The notes beneath the pieces were generated by a model. The model did not search any database. It was not told the DNA's origin and was given only the letters and a program-made list of their open reading frames with translations. Below are positions 44,434 to 56,279 of a DNA stretch of 64,000 nucleotides, in pieces (positions within the stretch are counted from its first letter, which is position 1; each line of letters starts with the position of its first letter). Made by a program: the position numbers and the translations under genes. Origin of the DNA: Penicillium oxalicum (taxonomy: Eukaryota; Ascomycota; Eurotiomycetes; Eurotiales; Aspergillaceae). The stretch covers positions 2,418,001-2,482,000 of the forward strand of contig NC_064650.1 of NCBI RefSeq assembly GCF_001723175.1. Reading direction: 5' to 3'.

Positions 44434-46331
44434 ATGTCCGACATGACCCAGGCTCCCATCAATGGCAACTACGGTGCTCAGCACGGTTTCCCCGATGCTT
44501 TCAACCCCGCCCACGCCGCCATGAACACTGCGGCCAACTTCCAACCCGCTCAGTCCTCGACTCCCACTAGTGCGACTCCCAGCACCAGTGCCAGCAGCAG
44601 AAGAGCGAGATCACCAAGGATGAGGTTGGCTGGTTCTTCGTGGAGCAGTTCTACACTACCTTGAGCCGAACCCTGACAAGTTGCACCTCTTCTACTCTAA
44701 GCGGTCTCAGCTTGTCTTTGGTACTGAGGCTGAGTCCGTCCCTGTCGCCGTTGGCACCAAGGTAAGCTCACTCTCAAGTTCACGCGTAACGCTCATTATC
44801 AATATTGATGTGTATGAACTCCATTGCTAACTGGCCATCCGTTTTTTTTTTTTTTTTTTTTTTTTGCAAAGGCCATCAACGAGAAGATCAAGAGCCTTGA
44901 CTTCTCAGGACTGCAAGGTCCGTGTCCTGAACGTTGACTCTCAGCAGCATCGTTCGAGAACATCCTGGTCTCCGTCATTGGTGAATTTCCAACAAGTCTG
45001 AGCCCTCGCGCAAGTTCGTCCAGACTTTCGTTCTCGCCGAGCAGCCCAACCGGTTACTATTTCTCAACGACATTTTCCGATACCTGTTGAGGAAAACGAG
45101 GAGGATGAGGCTGTTTCCGAGGCCGAGACTCCCGCTGTGACTGAGGCTCCTGCTGCTGCCGCCGTTGAGGCTGCTCCTGCTGCCGAGGAGGCCCGGTGAC
45201 CGATGAGGCCGCAGCCACCAAGGTCGAGGAGAAGCTGGAGACCGAGATTACCCGTGAGCAAGAGCAGCCTGAGGAGGTCGCCCCTCAGACGAATGGAGCC
45301 GCCGCCGAAGAGCCCGCAGATGCACCCGCTCCGGTTGCCGAGCCCGAGATTCAGCAGGAAGAAGAGTCGCAGACTCCCGAACCTACTCCCGTCGTCGAGA
45401 AGGAGGAGACTCCTGCTGTTAAGGAGGCCGCTGCCACCCCCGCCCCTGCCCCGGCTGCTGCTCCTGCCGCCGCCGCCGCTCCCGCTCCGGCTGCCCCCGT
45501 TCCTGCTGTTCCCAAGACCTGGGCCAGCATTGCCTCCAAGGTCAATGCTGCAAAGGCCGCCGCCGCTGCCTCCTCTCTGCGGCTGCTGCTGCTGCTACCG
45601 CTACCACTACTGCTGCTGCTGCTGCTCCTACTGCCCCAGCCCCTGCGGCTCCGGCTAGCACACCCAAGGCCACCGCCGCTCCCTCCGCTGATGCCACTAC
45701 CTCTACTCCTCGTGCGGTTGCCACTCCTGCTCCCGTCACAGAGAAGGACACCGCCTCCGCTGACGCTGGCTGGCAAACCGCCGGTGCCGACCACAAGAAG
45801 ACCCAATCTCGTGCTGGTGAGGACCAGGTTGTGCTCGGCTACATGAAGAACGTCACCGAGAAGGTGGATGCCGGTCTGCTGAAGCAGACTCTCGCCCGAT
45901 TTGGCAAGCTGAAGTATTTCGATGTCAACCGCCCCAAGGTTCGTGTGTCAATAAATGCCTCCTGAATGCATGATGTGTTCCTCTCCCCGCCCGTGATCAA
46001 TTCAGATTTGCTGACCTGGCTCCTTTTTTTTTCTTTCTCCTAGAACTCTGCTTTCGTCGAGTTTGCGGAGCCCTCCGCCTACGCTGCTGCCGTGGCTGCC
46101 AACCCCCACCAGATTGGTACTGAGCAGATCGTTCTCGAGGAGCGCCGTCCCCGGCCCAACACCTTTGGCAACGGGTACCCTGCCGGTCGTGGACGTGGTG
46201 GTCGCGGTGACCGTGGCGGTAGCCAAGGTCGTGGTGGATTCCAGCGTGATGGCCGTGGTGGCTTTGCTCCCCGTGGAGGTCGCGGTGGAAACGCTGCTGC
46301 CAAGGCCCGCAACGGTGCCCCAGCTGCCTAA
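44434..46331 (+). CDS. G3BP/Bre5/Nxt3-like NTF2 + RRM protein, frame broken by about ten indels as assembled
   Basis: Exons 44434-44761, 44872-45938 and 46044-46331 are bounded by canonical splice sites, but the first two are not continuously open. The start MSDMTQAPINGNYGAQ is followed, in changing frames, by an NTF2-like domain (EVGWFFVEQFYTTL, SKRSQLVFGTEAE, FVQTFVLAEQPN), an acidic Glu/Pro/Ala-rich linker, then an uninterrupted RRM (VVLGYMKNVTEKVDAGLLKQ) and an RGG tail (GRGRGGRGDRGGSQGRGGFQ). Indels fall near 44590, 44670, 44904, 44946, 44984, 45051, 45061, 45090, 45193 and 45577; each segment keeps conserved-looking protein sequence. Relatives bind RNA and the Ubp3/USP10 deubiquitinase and take part in stress granules. 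A poly-T run of about 24 precedes exon 2. I judge consensus errors likelier than a pseudogene because amino-acid sequence is preserved everywhere except at the indels. Confidence 0.8.
44842..44865 (+). repeat. Poly-T homopolymer of about 24 nt at an intron acceptor
   Basis: It forms the polypyrimidine tract directly before GCAAAG|GCC in intron 1 of the G3BP-like gene. A homopolymer of this length is a common cause of sequencing and assembly error and sits in the middle of the indel cluster. Confidence 0.85.
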
Positions 46332-48817
46332 GCTTCTGACTTCTCTATCATGAAGCTTCTCTGAATCACTCGCCAGGACTGGAGGTCTGAAGGAAACCTC
46401 CGCGTCGAGGCCAGGGGTTTGTGAGCGAGGTCATGTCTTCACCGTCCCTTCCATTTTGCACATTTATGAAACCCGTGTGTGGTTAGACTGTCGGGCACGT
46501 TGGGTCTTCTCACCCTCAGTTTCGACGAGGCGTCGGCCCGTTCTCACTCTTCCCTCGCTGGAATCTCCCTTTCTGATTCTAGAGGTCTGTATTACTTCGG
46601 ATTGTGATTATATTTCCTTCTTCCTCGATGATCTGTTTCTTTCTTACCCGTGTCTGACCCCGCCTTTTGTTGATCCCCCTCTCTTTTTTTGCCAATAATG
46701 ACATGTGTTATGTGACTTCCGTTTGACCTCGTCTCTCTCTCCCTCCTCCTTTTTGTTTTTCCTCTCCTGTCTACTGTCACCATGCATCTTAGCGGTTAGG
46801 TCCGGGCTGGCTGGAAAAGTTCTTTCTTCTTTCTCCTTCCTCTCAGGGCACCTTCTTTTCTCTCGTCTTGGGCTCTGAATTACAACGAGTTTTATTGCCC
46901 CCTCCCTCTTCCCTTAGCTTCTTTCCCCCCCAAAACCAGGATGGAATTTCTTTTTCTTTCTGACCTGGGGCTTTTTTTCTTTCCTTCTACCCGTCAATGT
47001 TCCCATTCTTCCTCCTTTGTGGTAGGTGATGGAGGTTCGGGTCTTGGTGGCTGTTGCTCTTACGATTATAGTGGCTGGCTCATGTCCATGATGCCCATGC
47101 AACGTATTTATCTTCGTCTTTGGCTGCTCTGTATTTGCTCCTGTGCCTTGACACTCCCTTCCATTGGCTGGCTTTCTCACCCCGAGGGGACTGCGTCTGG
47201 TGTGTATAGTGCTTGGAAAGATTTTTTAAGCATCTTGTGGTCTTTGCTAGGTGATCCAAAGGCGTGTGTGACTTGGCCTCTTGTGCATCTTGGAGATGTG
47301 TCTAGTATCTGCCCTGTCTTTTTTTCCCCAGCTAGCCATGTCTGGACGAGTCGGCAACACCGTAGTTGGTAGATTCGCTCGTCAAATATGACCTCGCATT
47401 CTCAAACGAGTCAAGGCCGTGCTGCATAAGGTTGCTGTGCACTTCACTGTTTCTTGAGGGGATGTAGTATGGAGTGCGCAGTGTGGAATAGTCGTCACCT
47501 GTCTGTCAGCTCGGGCTTATGGGGTTGGTTGACTCTGACGGCAGGCTCGTAGTTGGGGCTCTATTTCTGGATACTGGGGTGGAACCCTTTTTAGGACCTG
47601 TCAATCAGTGGTTTGTTGCCGCTCTATCCAACACTACCATCTGCCAAGGGGATACAGATGGATTTGAGACCTACAGGTCAATCAAACGGATGGAAAAATC
47701 CTTCATGACCTCATATTCCACTGTCTTTGGTGTCTTTCTTCTCTGCATTGTGCCTTCTACACAGTTACCCGGGACGGATTGATGCTCTCCTGTGGTCAGA
47801 CGTTGCCAAGATTGGCAGATGATCACCGTGCGCTATGAATCCAAATAAAGTCATTATTGATGTCGTCCGGATAATCCTCATATACTAGCCAACCAGACAT
47901 GGACTGTAGGACGATCAAAGTTCATTGTCCAGCTTCACATGAGAGCGTGAGGAGGACGGTTGAAGCGAAGGTTCTAGATCTTTGAATGCCTGACCCAGCA
48001 GGCATCCTGCTCGATTCTCCACGCTCCCGAGAATTGTGATCCACCAGTTGAGGACGAAATCGATGTATCTGATCCCAAATCCGACGGCTCGTGTGAGCAG
48101 CACTTCAGGTAGCTGGCCGAGTTATCATGGCGGAAGAGACATCCTGTCAGACATGGAATCTCCTAGAATAAGAAAAAAAACCATCCACCTGAAGGTCACG
48201 GCATTGAATCAGCCCAGTTGAGGTCGCAAATTCAGATGGCTCCGCATAGTGCAAGCTCCGTCGAACTGGCCGTGGCCAGTGGCCAGTCATGCACGGGTGA
48301 CCCCACGAGGGGCGGTGACTCCGCTGGAAGGCGACCGGTGGAAGTTGCTGGATCGCCGTAGAAGCACCGCCGGGTTCGCTGAACCCACCAGAATTTTTTG
48401 GAATCACCTCCCTCACCTCCTCTCCTCCCTTTCACTCCCGCCATAAGATCTGCCTTGACCCTGCAGATTCTTTCTCTTTCTTCATCTCTCTCCCCCCCCC
48501 CAGAATCTCCTGTACGTACAAAAATCCTCATCCTCCTCCAGCTGCAACCCAATTGTCTCTCTGCATCCCTCCACTACTACCTTTCCAACGACTACCATCA
48601 ACTCGCCTTCTCTGCACTGGCCTCTTCCACCACCTCTCTTCATCTCTCCAGAAACATCCTTTTTCTCGCTCGGGAGATCCCAGACTTTGTTTCTTTTGGC
48701 ATCAACTCATTCTCCATCTCGTGCATCCATTGATCAACCTGTCCACCACTATTGCTGGTGACCGCTATTTCTTATTCTAATCCTGCTCCCTCTAATTTCA
48801 GAATCCCCACCGCCATC
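46332..48817. other. Intergenic, includes the Hsp90 promoter and leader
   Basis: About 2.5 kb. The first kilobase is T-rich 3' UTR-like sequence; frames there have biased composition. The last 400 nt are C/T-rich, as expected of an Hsp90 leader, and end in CTAATTTCAG about 16 nt before the ATG, which could be the acceptor of a 5'-UTR intron. A gapped heat-shock-like element is listed separately. Confidence 0.5.
48390..48404 (+). promoter_or_regulatory. Candidate gapped heat-shock element upstream of Hsp90
   Basis: AGAAT-TTTTT-GGAAT contains two nGAAn units ten bases apart, the spacing of a gapped HSE, about 420 nt upstream of the Hsp90 start. An AGGGG stress-response-like pentamer lies near 48308. 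Both are short matches. Confidence 0.3.
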
Positions 48818-51053
48818 ATGCCCGAGACTTTCGAGTTCCAGGCTGAGATCTCTCAGCTGCTCTCGCTGATTATCAACACTGTCTACTCCAACAAGGAGAT
48901 CTTCCTGCGTGAGCTGATCTCCAACGCCTCCGATGCGTTGGACAAGATCCGCTATGAGTCTCTCTCGGACCCCTCCAAGTTGGACTCCAACAAGGACCTC
49001 CGCATTGATATCATTCCCGACAAGGAGAACAAGACCCTCACCATCCGCGATACCGGTATTGGTATGACCAAGGCTGTAAGTTGATCTGTGCCTCGTTTGG
49101 TTTCTTCTTTTCCTTTTTTTTGCCCCGGGCTTCCTCTCTCTCCGAGTCGAGCTCTTCCATGATTGATGAGAGCCGTGACTAATCGATTTTGATCTTTTTA
49201 TACAGGACCTCATCAACAACCTGGGAACAATTGCCCGCTCCGGTACCAAGCAGTTCATGGAGGCTCTCTCCGCCGGTGCTGACATCTCCATGATTGGTCA
49301 GTTCGGTGTTGGTTTCTACTCTGCCTACCTGGTCGCCGACAAGGTCACCTTCGTCTCCAAGCACAACGACGATGAGCAGTACGTCTGGGAGTCCGCCGCC
49401 GGTGGTACCTTCACCCTGACCCAGGACACCGAGGGCGAGCAGCTCGGCCGCGGTTCCAAGATCATCCTCCACCTCAAGGATGAGCAGATGGACTACCTCA
49501 ACGAGTCCCGCATTAAGGAGGTTGTCCGCAAGCACTCCGAGTTCATCTCCTACCCCATCTACCTCCACGTCCTGAAGGAGACTGAGAAGGAGGTCCCCGA
49601 TGAGGAGGCTGAGGAGTCCAAGGAGGAGGAGGGTGATGAGAAGAAGCCCAAGGTCGAGGAGGTCGACGAGGAGGAGGAGAAGAAGGAGAAGAAGACCAAG
49701 ACCGTCAAGGAGTCCAAGATCGAGGAGGAGGAGCTCAACAAGACCAAGCCCATCTGGACCCGCAACCCCTCCGACATTACCCAGGAGGAGTACGCTTCCT
49801 TCTACAAGTCCCTCTCCAACGACTGGGAGGACCACCTCGCCGTCAAGCACTTCTCCGTTGAGGGTCAGCTCGAGTTCCGTGCCATCCTCTTCGTCCCCAA
49901 GCGTGCTCCCTTCGACCTGTTCGAGACCAAGAAGACCAAGAACAACATCAAGCTCTACGTTCGCCGTGTCTTCATCACTGACGATGCTACCGACCTCATC
50001 CCCGAGTGGCTCAGCTTCGTCAAGGGTGTTGTCGACTCCGAGGACCTGCCCCTCAACCTGTCCCGTGAGACTCTCCAGCAGAACAAGATCATGAAGGTCA
50101 TCAAGAAGAACATTGTCAAGAAGACCCTCGAGCTCTTCCAGGAGATCGCCGAGGACCGTGAGCAGTTCGAGAAGTTCTACTCTGCCTTCAGCAAGAACAT
50201 CAAGCTCGGTATCCACGAGGATGCCCAGAACCGCCCCGCTCTGGCCAAGCTCCTCCGCTACCAGTCCACCAAGTCTGGTGACGAGAACACCTCCCTCACC
50301 GACTACATCACCCGTATGCCCGAGCACCAGAAGAACATCTACTACATCACCGGCGAGTCCATCAAGGCCGTCTCCCAGTCTCCCTTCCTGGACACCCTCA
50401 AGCAGAAGAACTTTGAGGTTCTGTTCCTGGTTGACCCCATTGATGAGTACGCCTTCACTCAGCTGAAGGAGTTCGATGGCAAGAAGCTCGTCGACATCAC
50501 CAAGGACTTTGAGCTCGAGGAGACCGACGAGGAGAAGGCCGAGCGTGAGAAGGAGGAGAAGGAGTTCGAGGACCTCGCCAAGGCTCTCAAGAACATCCTC
50601 GGCGACAAGGTTGAGAAGGTTGTCGTCTCTCACAAGCTCATGGGCGCTCCCTGCGCCATCCGTACCGGCCAGTTCGGTTGGTCCGCCAACATGGAGCGTA
50701 TCATGAAGGCCCAGGCCCTCCGTGACACCTCCATGTCCTCCTACATGTCCTCCAAGAAGACTTTCGAGATCTCTCCCAAGTCCAGCATCATCAAGGAGCT
50801 GAAGAAGAAGGTTGAGGCTGACGGTGAGAATGACCGCACTGTCAAGTCGATCACCCAGCTGCTCTTCGAGACCTCCCTGCTCGTCTCTGGATTCACCATT
50901 GAGGAGCCCGCCAGCTTCGCTGAGCGCATCCACAAGCTCGTCTCCCTCGGTCTGAACATTGACGAGGAGGCCGAGCCCACCGACGAGAAGGCCACCGAGG
51001 CTGCCGCTCCCGCCGAGGCCACTGGTGAGTCTGCCATGGAGGAGGTCGACTAA
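48818..51053 (+). CDS. hsp90: Heat shock protein Hsp90
   Basis: Two exons: 48818-49075 and 49206-51053 (130-nt intron), 701 residues, the normal cytosolic Hsp90 length. The N-terminal ATPase domain has the family block [20 protein letters not shown], the DTGIGM motif and [16 protein letters not shown] charged Glu/Lys linker follows (about residues 210-260), then the middle domain with [19 protein letters not shown], the C-terminal dimerisation domain and the terminal MEEVD that binds TPR co-chaperones in the cytosol. Hsp90 is an ATP-driven chaperone for kinases, steroid-type receptors and other clients. Codon use is strongly biased toward C-ending codons, as in highly expressed fungal genes. 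An antisense frame of 635 codons runs through it and is a by-product of that bias. Certain identification. Confidence 0.98.
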
Positions 51054-52949
51054 GCGGTTGATCTTTGAAAGTTTTGGACCACCCATGGCTTTCTCTCTGC
51101 CTCTTTTTTTTCCTTCTTCGTCTTCATCTCGAGCATTGCCGGCTTCGTGCCATCGCTTAAAAAGAATTGAGGAATTCCGTCATACTTTTTTAAAAGGATT
51201 CTGCTTGGTTTCTTTTTTATTGCTGGCGAATGGCACTTTTTTTTGTTCTCTAATTTTCAAAGTTCTTACGGGAAATGGGATATGGGATTTATGACCCTTG
51301 ATGTTGCTTTTCGTTTTTTCTTACATGTTTCACAATTTTTTTTTTTGAACTCAAGATCAATGATATATTGATATTATTCTTAAAGATTTCTTTTTTCTCT
51401 GGGCCTGTAGGAAGCAGTCCGGGGTGTCTTTGTCGTGAGTTCTCACAAGAGGTAGATTTTCATTCAGTAGGTTTCAGCAACACGTGAGGGAGGCAAATGT
51501 CAAGAGTTCCATCTGCCTATCTCCTACCTCGTGTGTAAACACACAAGGTTCCATCATCCTCGTGATGTCTGTTGAACTAAAGGTATGTGTTACCTACAGT
51601 AGATATGACCTTTCATTCTCGGACCTGAATTGAACAAGATGGACCGCATAGGTAACGTTGGACCTCTATTTACATCTCTCTTCCACGGACAATCTACAGG
51701 GCAGTCCCGAGTCTACCCCAGCTTAGCATCATCATCATCATCCACATTATCCTTATTATCCCTATCGTGATCTATAAGCAAGTGCCTACCTACTCATCTT
51801 AACTCTCGCTCAGTGAGACAGGTAGCAACATATGTTTATCCCCATGCTAGCCCCCTCGATCCTTTTTTTTAATCAAAAAAAAATGGGTATACCATATTCA
51901 GCCTGCACATCGATATACGATGTAAATCCGATCGCCAGTGACAGTGGAAATGACCCGAGTATCTCGTCTAGGTCCATAGAATGGAATGTGAATAGTAGGT
52001 ACATATTTGGAAGCCGTAAAGGAGATCCATCTCGGACGCCACCCGATCCCGATGAGAGAAACATGGGCACGACCCTTGATCCACTTGACGTGGCTCTCTG
52101 GACCTAGAATGGAAAATGGATGATGATCGGCTTCACTTCGGAGTTATACATGGATGTAGGGTTGTTTTACGAGTCCACTTTGCCCACTGTGTGACGCGGA
52201 TCATGGACCGGTGCAGTAGGATCCACTTTTGGGGGTTCACCGGGAATTGAATGTAATACTGTAGTTGTGTAGGTTGGATGATGTGTTCTGGTGATTGGGT
52301 TGGGAGTACAATGTATGTATATTTATATATGTGATTTACATGATCTGTACATGTCATGTTCATGGAGTATATTGTGAATAGGATAGGTGGACGCGTGAAT
52401 GTCGAAGGAAGGTTTATTTACACTATTTACATTATTACCTTAGTACCTAGGTAGGTACTTCCACACAGATTCTGTTGGGCGTTTGAATCTTGAATAGTAG
52501 TGAATATACCTCTCAAAGCTCATATACACTGCGCATTGTGCAGTATCCACGGGATATGCAGTACCCCGCCATCCCCAAGCTCCCGGCCTTTTTCGGAGTC
52601 GGTGAGGTCAGCTTCTCTACATGGGATCTGCTTCACTGGAGCTGGACGACTTTTGTTGAGGTGGAGACTCTGCACTTCCAAGTTCCAAGCTTTTACCGCA
52701 CTTACAGCTGGTCTCTTTCCCAAGGATTATTTCTAGGTTGATTTTCCATCCGATCGCAGACATTGACTTTTTTTTTTCTTCTCCTCTTCCTTCTCCTCTC
52801 TCTCTCCCTCTTTTATAAATCTGGGAAATTTACATGATCCCCGCGAGAATATTCATTTGAATATATATATATTTTTTAAAAAAACAAAGGGAAAACCCCC
52901 CAATTATTCAGACTTCAAATATACTCCACATATATACAACGCCTTCACA
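51054..52949. other. Intergenic, no gene recognised
   Basis: About 1.9 kb. Starts with T-rich Hsp90 3' UTR-like sequence, then A/T-rich DNA with simple repeats (CATCATCATC near 51730). No convincing coding frame on either strand. Confidence 0.5.
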
Positions 52950-53306
52950 ATGGTTTACACTATCGTCGTCCGTGAGTTCATCACCTCCCTACTTATCCCT
53001 TCCACAAATCTTAACCTCCTTCGAAATGCAGACCTGCGCGCCAAACCCGACCAGGAAAGCATTTCCAAACTCCACGCCAAACTCCTCGAAGCCTCCGCCG
53101 TCTACTCCAAGGACAAAGAGACTCTCTCGTGGTTCGTCATGCAGTCTGTGCACGACAAGCAGGATTTTACCATTGTGGAGCGCTACCTGCATGAATCATC
53201 TCAGGAGTACCACTTGAATAACCCTTACTGGAAGACGTTTGACCCGTATGTCATTCCGTTGTTGGAGAAGGAGATGGATCTGAGACGGTTTGAGGAGTTG
53301 CAGTAG
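52950..53306 (+). CDS. ABM-domain protein (antibiotic-biosynthesis-monooxygenase-like)
   Basis: Two exons: 52950-52971 (22 nt) and 53032-53306, with a 60-nt intron (GTGAGT...TGCAG), 98 residues. It reads MVYTIVVHLRAKPDQES, then ISKLHAKLLEASAVYSKDKE, TLSWFVMQSVHD, FTIVERYLHESSQEYHLNNP and YWKTFDPYVIPLLEKE. This is the single-domain ferredoxin-like ABM fold: a first strand ending in RAKP, a helix, a W-F-x-x-Q strand, F-x-I-V-E-R-Y (usually 'E-x-[YF]'), and the H...NP.W..F helix. Relatives include small quinone-forming monooxygenases and proteins of unknown role, so I make no enzymatic claim. The intron is well supported: without it the domain start is interrupted by a non-conserved segment. Confidence 0.8.
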   Translation: MVYTIVVREFITSLLIPSTNLNLLRNADLRAKPDQESISKLHAKLLEASAVYSKDKETLSWFVMQSVHDKQDFTIVERYLHESSQEYHLNNPYWKTFDPYVIPLLEKEMDLRRFEELQ

Positions 53307-54312
53307 ATGTTCCTGAGGGAATGGGAGAGATTGATGCGAATGTGTGTGTGTGTGTGTATATATCAATATGCATGTCTACACATTTACGGACACTTTTATG
53401 GTGGGGTCTTGCTTTTTGAGATCCTTGATATATGGTTTCTCTCTCTCTCTGTCGATCGAATTTAAAAGCGAGATCATGGGTGGTCTTTTACGGACTTTGA
53501 ATTTGTAGAGGAATCCGGGATGAGTGTGCTTTTTATGTTTTGATCTGCCGTGTGTGGTGAAGAGGCCGAATATGAAATGTAACCTATACGGGGGGGGGCC
53601 TATGGTTTCCTACATAGTTTGGGTCGATCTATCTTTCATTCCACGTGAATGAACTTCACTGGAATACTTCTGGAAAAGTAAGTCCTTGGGGTACGTGGAG
53701 CATTCAAATGGTCTCGAGAATCATAGAGGAGGATCCACAGCATGATATACACACATCCGAATACTGAACCCAATCATCCATCGCCTAGCATATTCTTGTC
53801 AGATGCATGTTGCGAGATGCCCCCAGGCAAGGATTGCATGTTAGGCTCAAATTGTGAGGCATACGCTAGAGACGACAAGTCCAAGGGTTCTTCAAAGTAC
53901 TCTTCGTAACAGAAGCCTGTCACAAGATCCAGCCTCGGACAAGGAAATAATAAATTTTGAATCAGAATGATGACCTAAGGGGAAAAACTCGCTCCATTGG
54001 TTTCCATCATTCATTTTAATTCGACATGCACCGGGCCAAATACTCGTTTCGCATTGACGAAGCTGGCATTTCGCTCTGCTGGGATTTCGGCGCCTTTGGA
54101 AGCAGAAAGGCGACATAGGAACGTCTTGAGTGTGGCTCACCTTACGCTTTTACAGAGTTTCTCGAGCTCTCGACTCAGTTCCTCTCTATCTTGAAAGCAT
54201 CCTTGTGCCCCCTGCAACTTTCGCCCGTAGAACTGGATTCACCGACCATTCCATCGACGCTTCGTTTCTGTTAGATCGCAATCTGCGGCTGAGCCTTTCA
54301 GAGCCTCCACTT
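53307..54312. other. Convergent intergenic region
   Basis: About 1 kb between the ABM gene and the pseudogene. It includes a GT-dinucleotide run (about 53342-53358) just after the ABM stop. No coding sequence recognised. Confidence 0.5.
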
Positions 54313-55698
54313 TCAGCTCTTGGGATCCGAATGATTCAAGCGAGAGTTGCCGTGGTTTTCTCTTGATGAGAGGGACGTTGTGAGAGATGCGGAATCAAAT
54401 CCTGGGGGCTGGACCTGTTCCTCTCCAGGTAGATCAAAGGGCCAGATATCTCGTAAGTTCCTTTCATTCCTGATTGGTTCGTCGTCATCTGGATCTTGAT
54501 TTTCCAGTACAGCTTGCAACATCTCGTTGAACATTGCCATATTCTGTGTCTTGGCCGCCTCCCAATTCTCGAGAGGAACCCATCCATCAGACGCACTGTC
54601 GAGGAAGCTCGCCAAATCGTGTTTCAGACTCTGTGCCGCCTCAAAAATTCGGTATTCCTTGCGATGAAGAGCCAACTCTTCCGGCGTTGGCAAGGCGAAT
54701 GGACACGGCCCGACAAAGCCAAGCGCTCTCCAGTCTTTGGAGGTTTCAATGAGCTCCTGTCGGAAAGCAACGATGCCATCTTTCCATGTTCAGTAGCAGT
54801 ACCAAAATGGCCGAAACATCCCCTCGTCCATTAACCTAGGCAGACCAAGCTTTGAAACGAGAAATTGAGTACAGGCTTCGTAGGCATTTTTGCACAGCTC
54901 ACTGTCAGGTCCATCCGGCGTGGACGATGTTGCAGGTGCACAAGCGGCGTGGCATCTATGCATCTAACTTTCTGATCACCCGACATATAGGGCCACTTCT
55001 GATGTAACTAAATGCCAGCTGCATGATCCATGATGATGTATTCGCTTCCAATACTGTTTACCGCATCATCACTCCAGTCAAGAATTTTCGGGATCGGAAT
55101 GCTCGTTTTTTGCTGCACTATAATCGCAAATCATTAGCCAGAGTGGGATCTTCACCCCTCGAAACATTGTTCCACGCACAATACTGAATCGTCGCCACTT
55201 CGGAGGCCGTGGCTAATTTGGTGCCCCCAGCTAATGGAAAGGGTAGACGCGCCACGACGCGTGAGTTGTCGTCCATGGTGAAAATGAACACCCTGTTAAA
55301 ACCCCCTTCCTTTTTTCTCACAATGCTTGATAGATTTTGCTCCATCGGATAAGTCTACTATTTTCTGGCAGATGTTATCAAAGTCCAGGTCAATCTGGCG
55401 TATCTGGCGTTGACGTTTGTCGTCTCGGAGCCATCGACCGCTTGTATAGACGTGAGGATCAAACCCTAGAATTTCATGTTTATTAACGCATAGCACTTCA
55501 TAATTAATTGGTCGTACCATATCTTGTTGTCTGGTCCATTGCGCGCCTTGAGAAAGACTGCTCGCGATGGAGCTGCGAAAAGAAGGGTCTGGAAGTAACT
55601 TTACGAACGAGGAAAGGTCGGATATGATGAGAGTGCTGAGTGTAATGAGCCCAGGTAAAAGGGACTGATAGCATCCGGAGTACCTCTGCGCAGCTCAT
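54313..55698 (-). pseudogene. Decayed AIM9-like (APH-fold phosphotransferase) gene
   Basis: Fragments of an aminoglycoside-phosphotransferase-fold protein of the AIM9 type can be followed. A basic, mitochondrial-type N-terminus (MSCAEVLRMLS...) is spliced to FDPHVYTSGRWLRDD and DLDFDNICQKIVDLSDG; then come GGFNRVFIFTMDDNSRVVAR and ASEVATIQY, an intron, and IPIPKILDWSDDAVNSIGSE. The C-terminal part has KDGIVAFRQELI, PEELALHRKEY and FPFDLPGEEQ-like sequence. Four lesions are seen: a one-base shift in an A-run near 55330; a TAG after DHAAGI (about 55007); loss of the central kinase region with its catalytic loop, between about 54950 and 54970; and a TGA in YCY*TWKDG (about 54795). Both stops fit C-to-T changes at Gln or Arg codons. 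The catalytic core is missing, so no working kinase can be made. The family assignment is from memory of AIM9 relatives, moderately sure. Confidence 0.75.
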
Positions 55699-56279
55699 TG
55701 TGCGAAAAGAAGAAAGAGAAAGAGAAAGAGAGAAAGAGAGAGAGGGAGATGGGGGGCTTTCACTTACTTGCGATGGGATGAGTTGGAGGGTTTGCCAAGA
55801 CTGGACTTGGGCACCTTACGGGGAAGAAGGCCAAGTGCTCAGGGCAGCCTCGTTTGAACGGTCGAGAAGCTATGGAAGAGTGTCTTACTTGGTCATCATA
55901 CTCTAGATTCTCTCTTTTTCGAATGTTTTTTTTCCTTCTGTCTCAGATACATAATCATCTGAGGAGCTGAGCAAATTTTTTTTTTAAAAAAAAAAAAAAA
56001 AAAAACTTCCAAGTTGTATAGAGCTCCCAGGCCCACAACAGAAAATAACACCTCCTGATATAAATGGGAAAAACCAACTCCATAGGGCGCCTGCGTGCGT
56101 GCGAGTGATAGAGAGACAAAGAATCAAAAGATATAGGGGATATCCCCGCCCATAGAGGGCAGATTGTGGACTGTTCAATCCCAGCTCGCAGAGCCCTTTT
56201 TTTATCTTCCATCCCCCAATCAAGATCTTGCCCTGACACGAGATTTAGAAGGGAAGGGGACAGGGGAAGGCTCTCTGCA
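55699..56279. other. Intergenic with adjacent poly-T and poly-A runs
   Basis: About 580 nt. At about 55976-56006 a run of roughly ten T is followed directly by about twenty A. An AG-rich simple repeat lies at about 55705-55750. No gene recognised. Confidence 0.5.

Noticed and set aside
46941..47372. 143-codon frame downstream of the G3BP-like gene
   Set aside because: T-rich 3' UTR composition giving Phe/Leu/Ser/Trp; no domain.
49179..51086. 635-codon open frame antisense to Hsp90
   Set aside because: It is a leucine/glycine-rich mirror of a highly codon-biased gene, lacks any domain, and antisense frames of this kind are known artefacts of C-ending codon preference.
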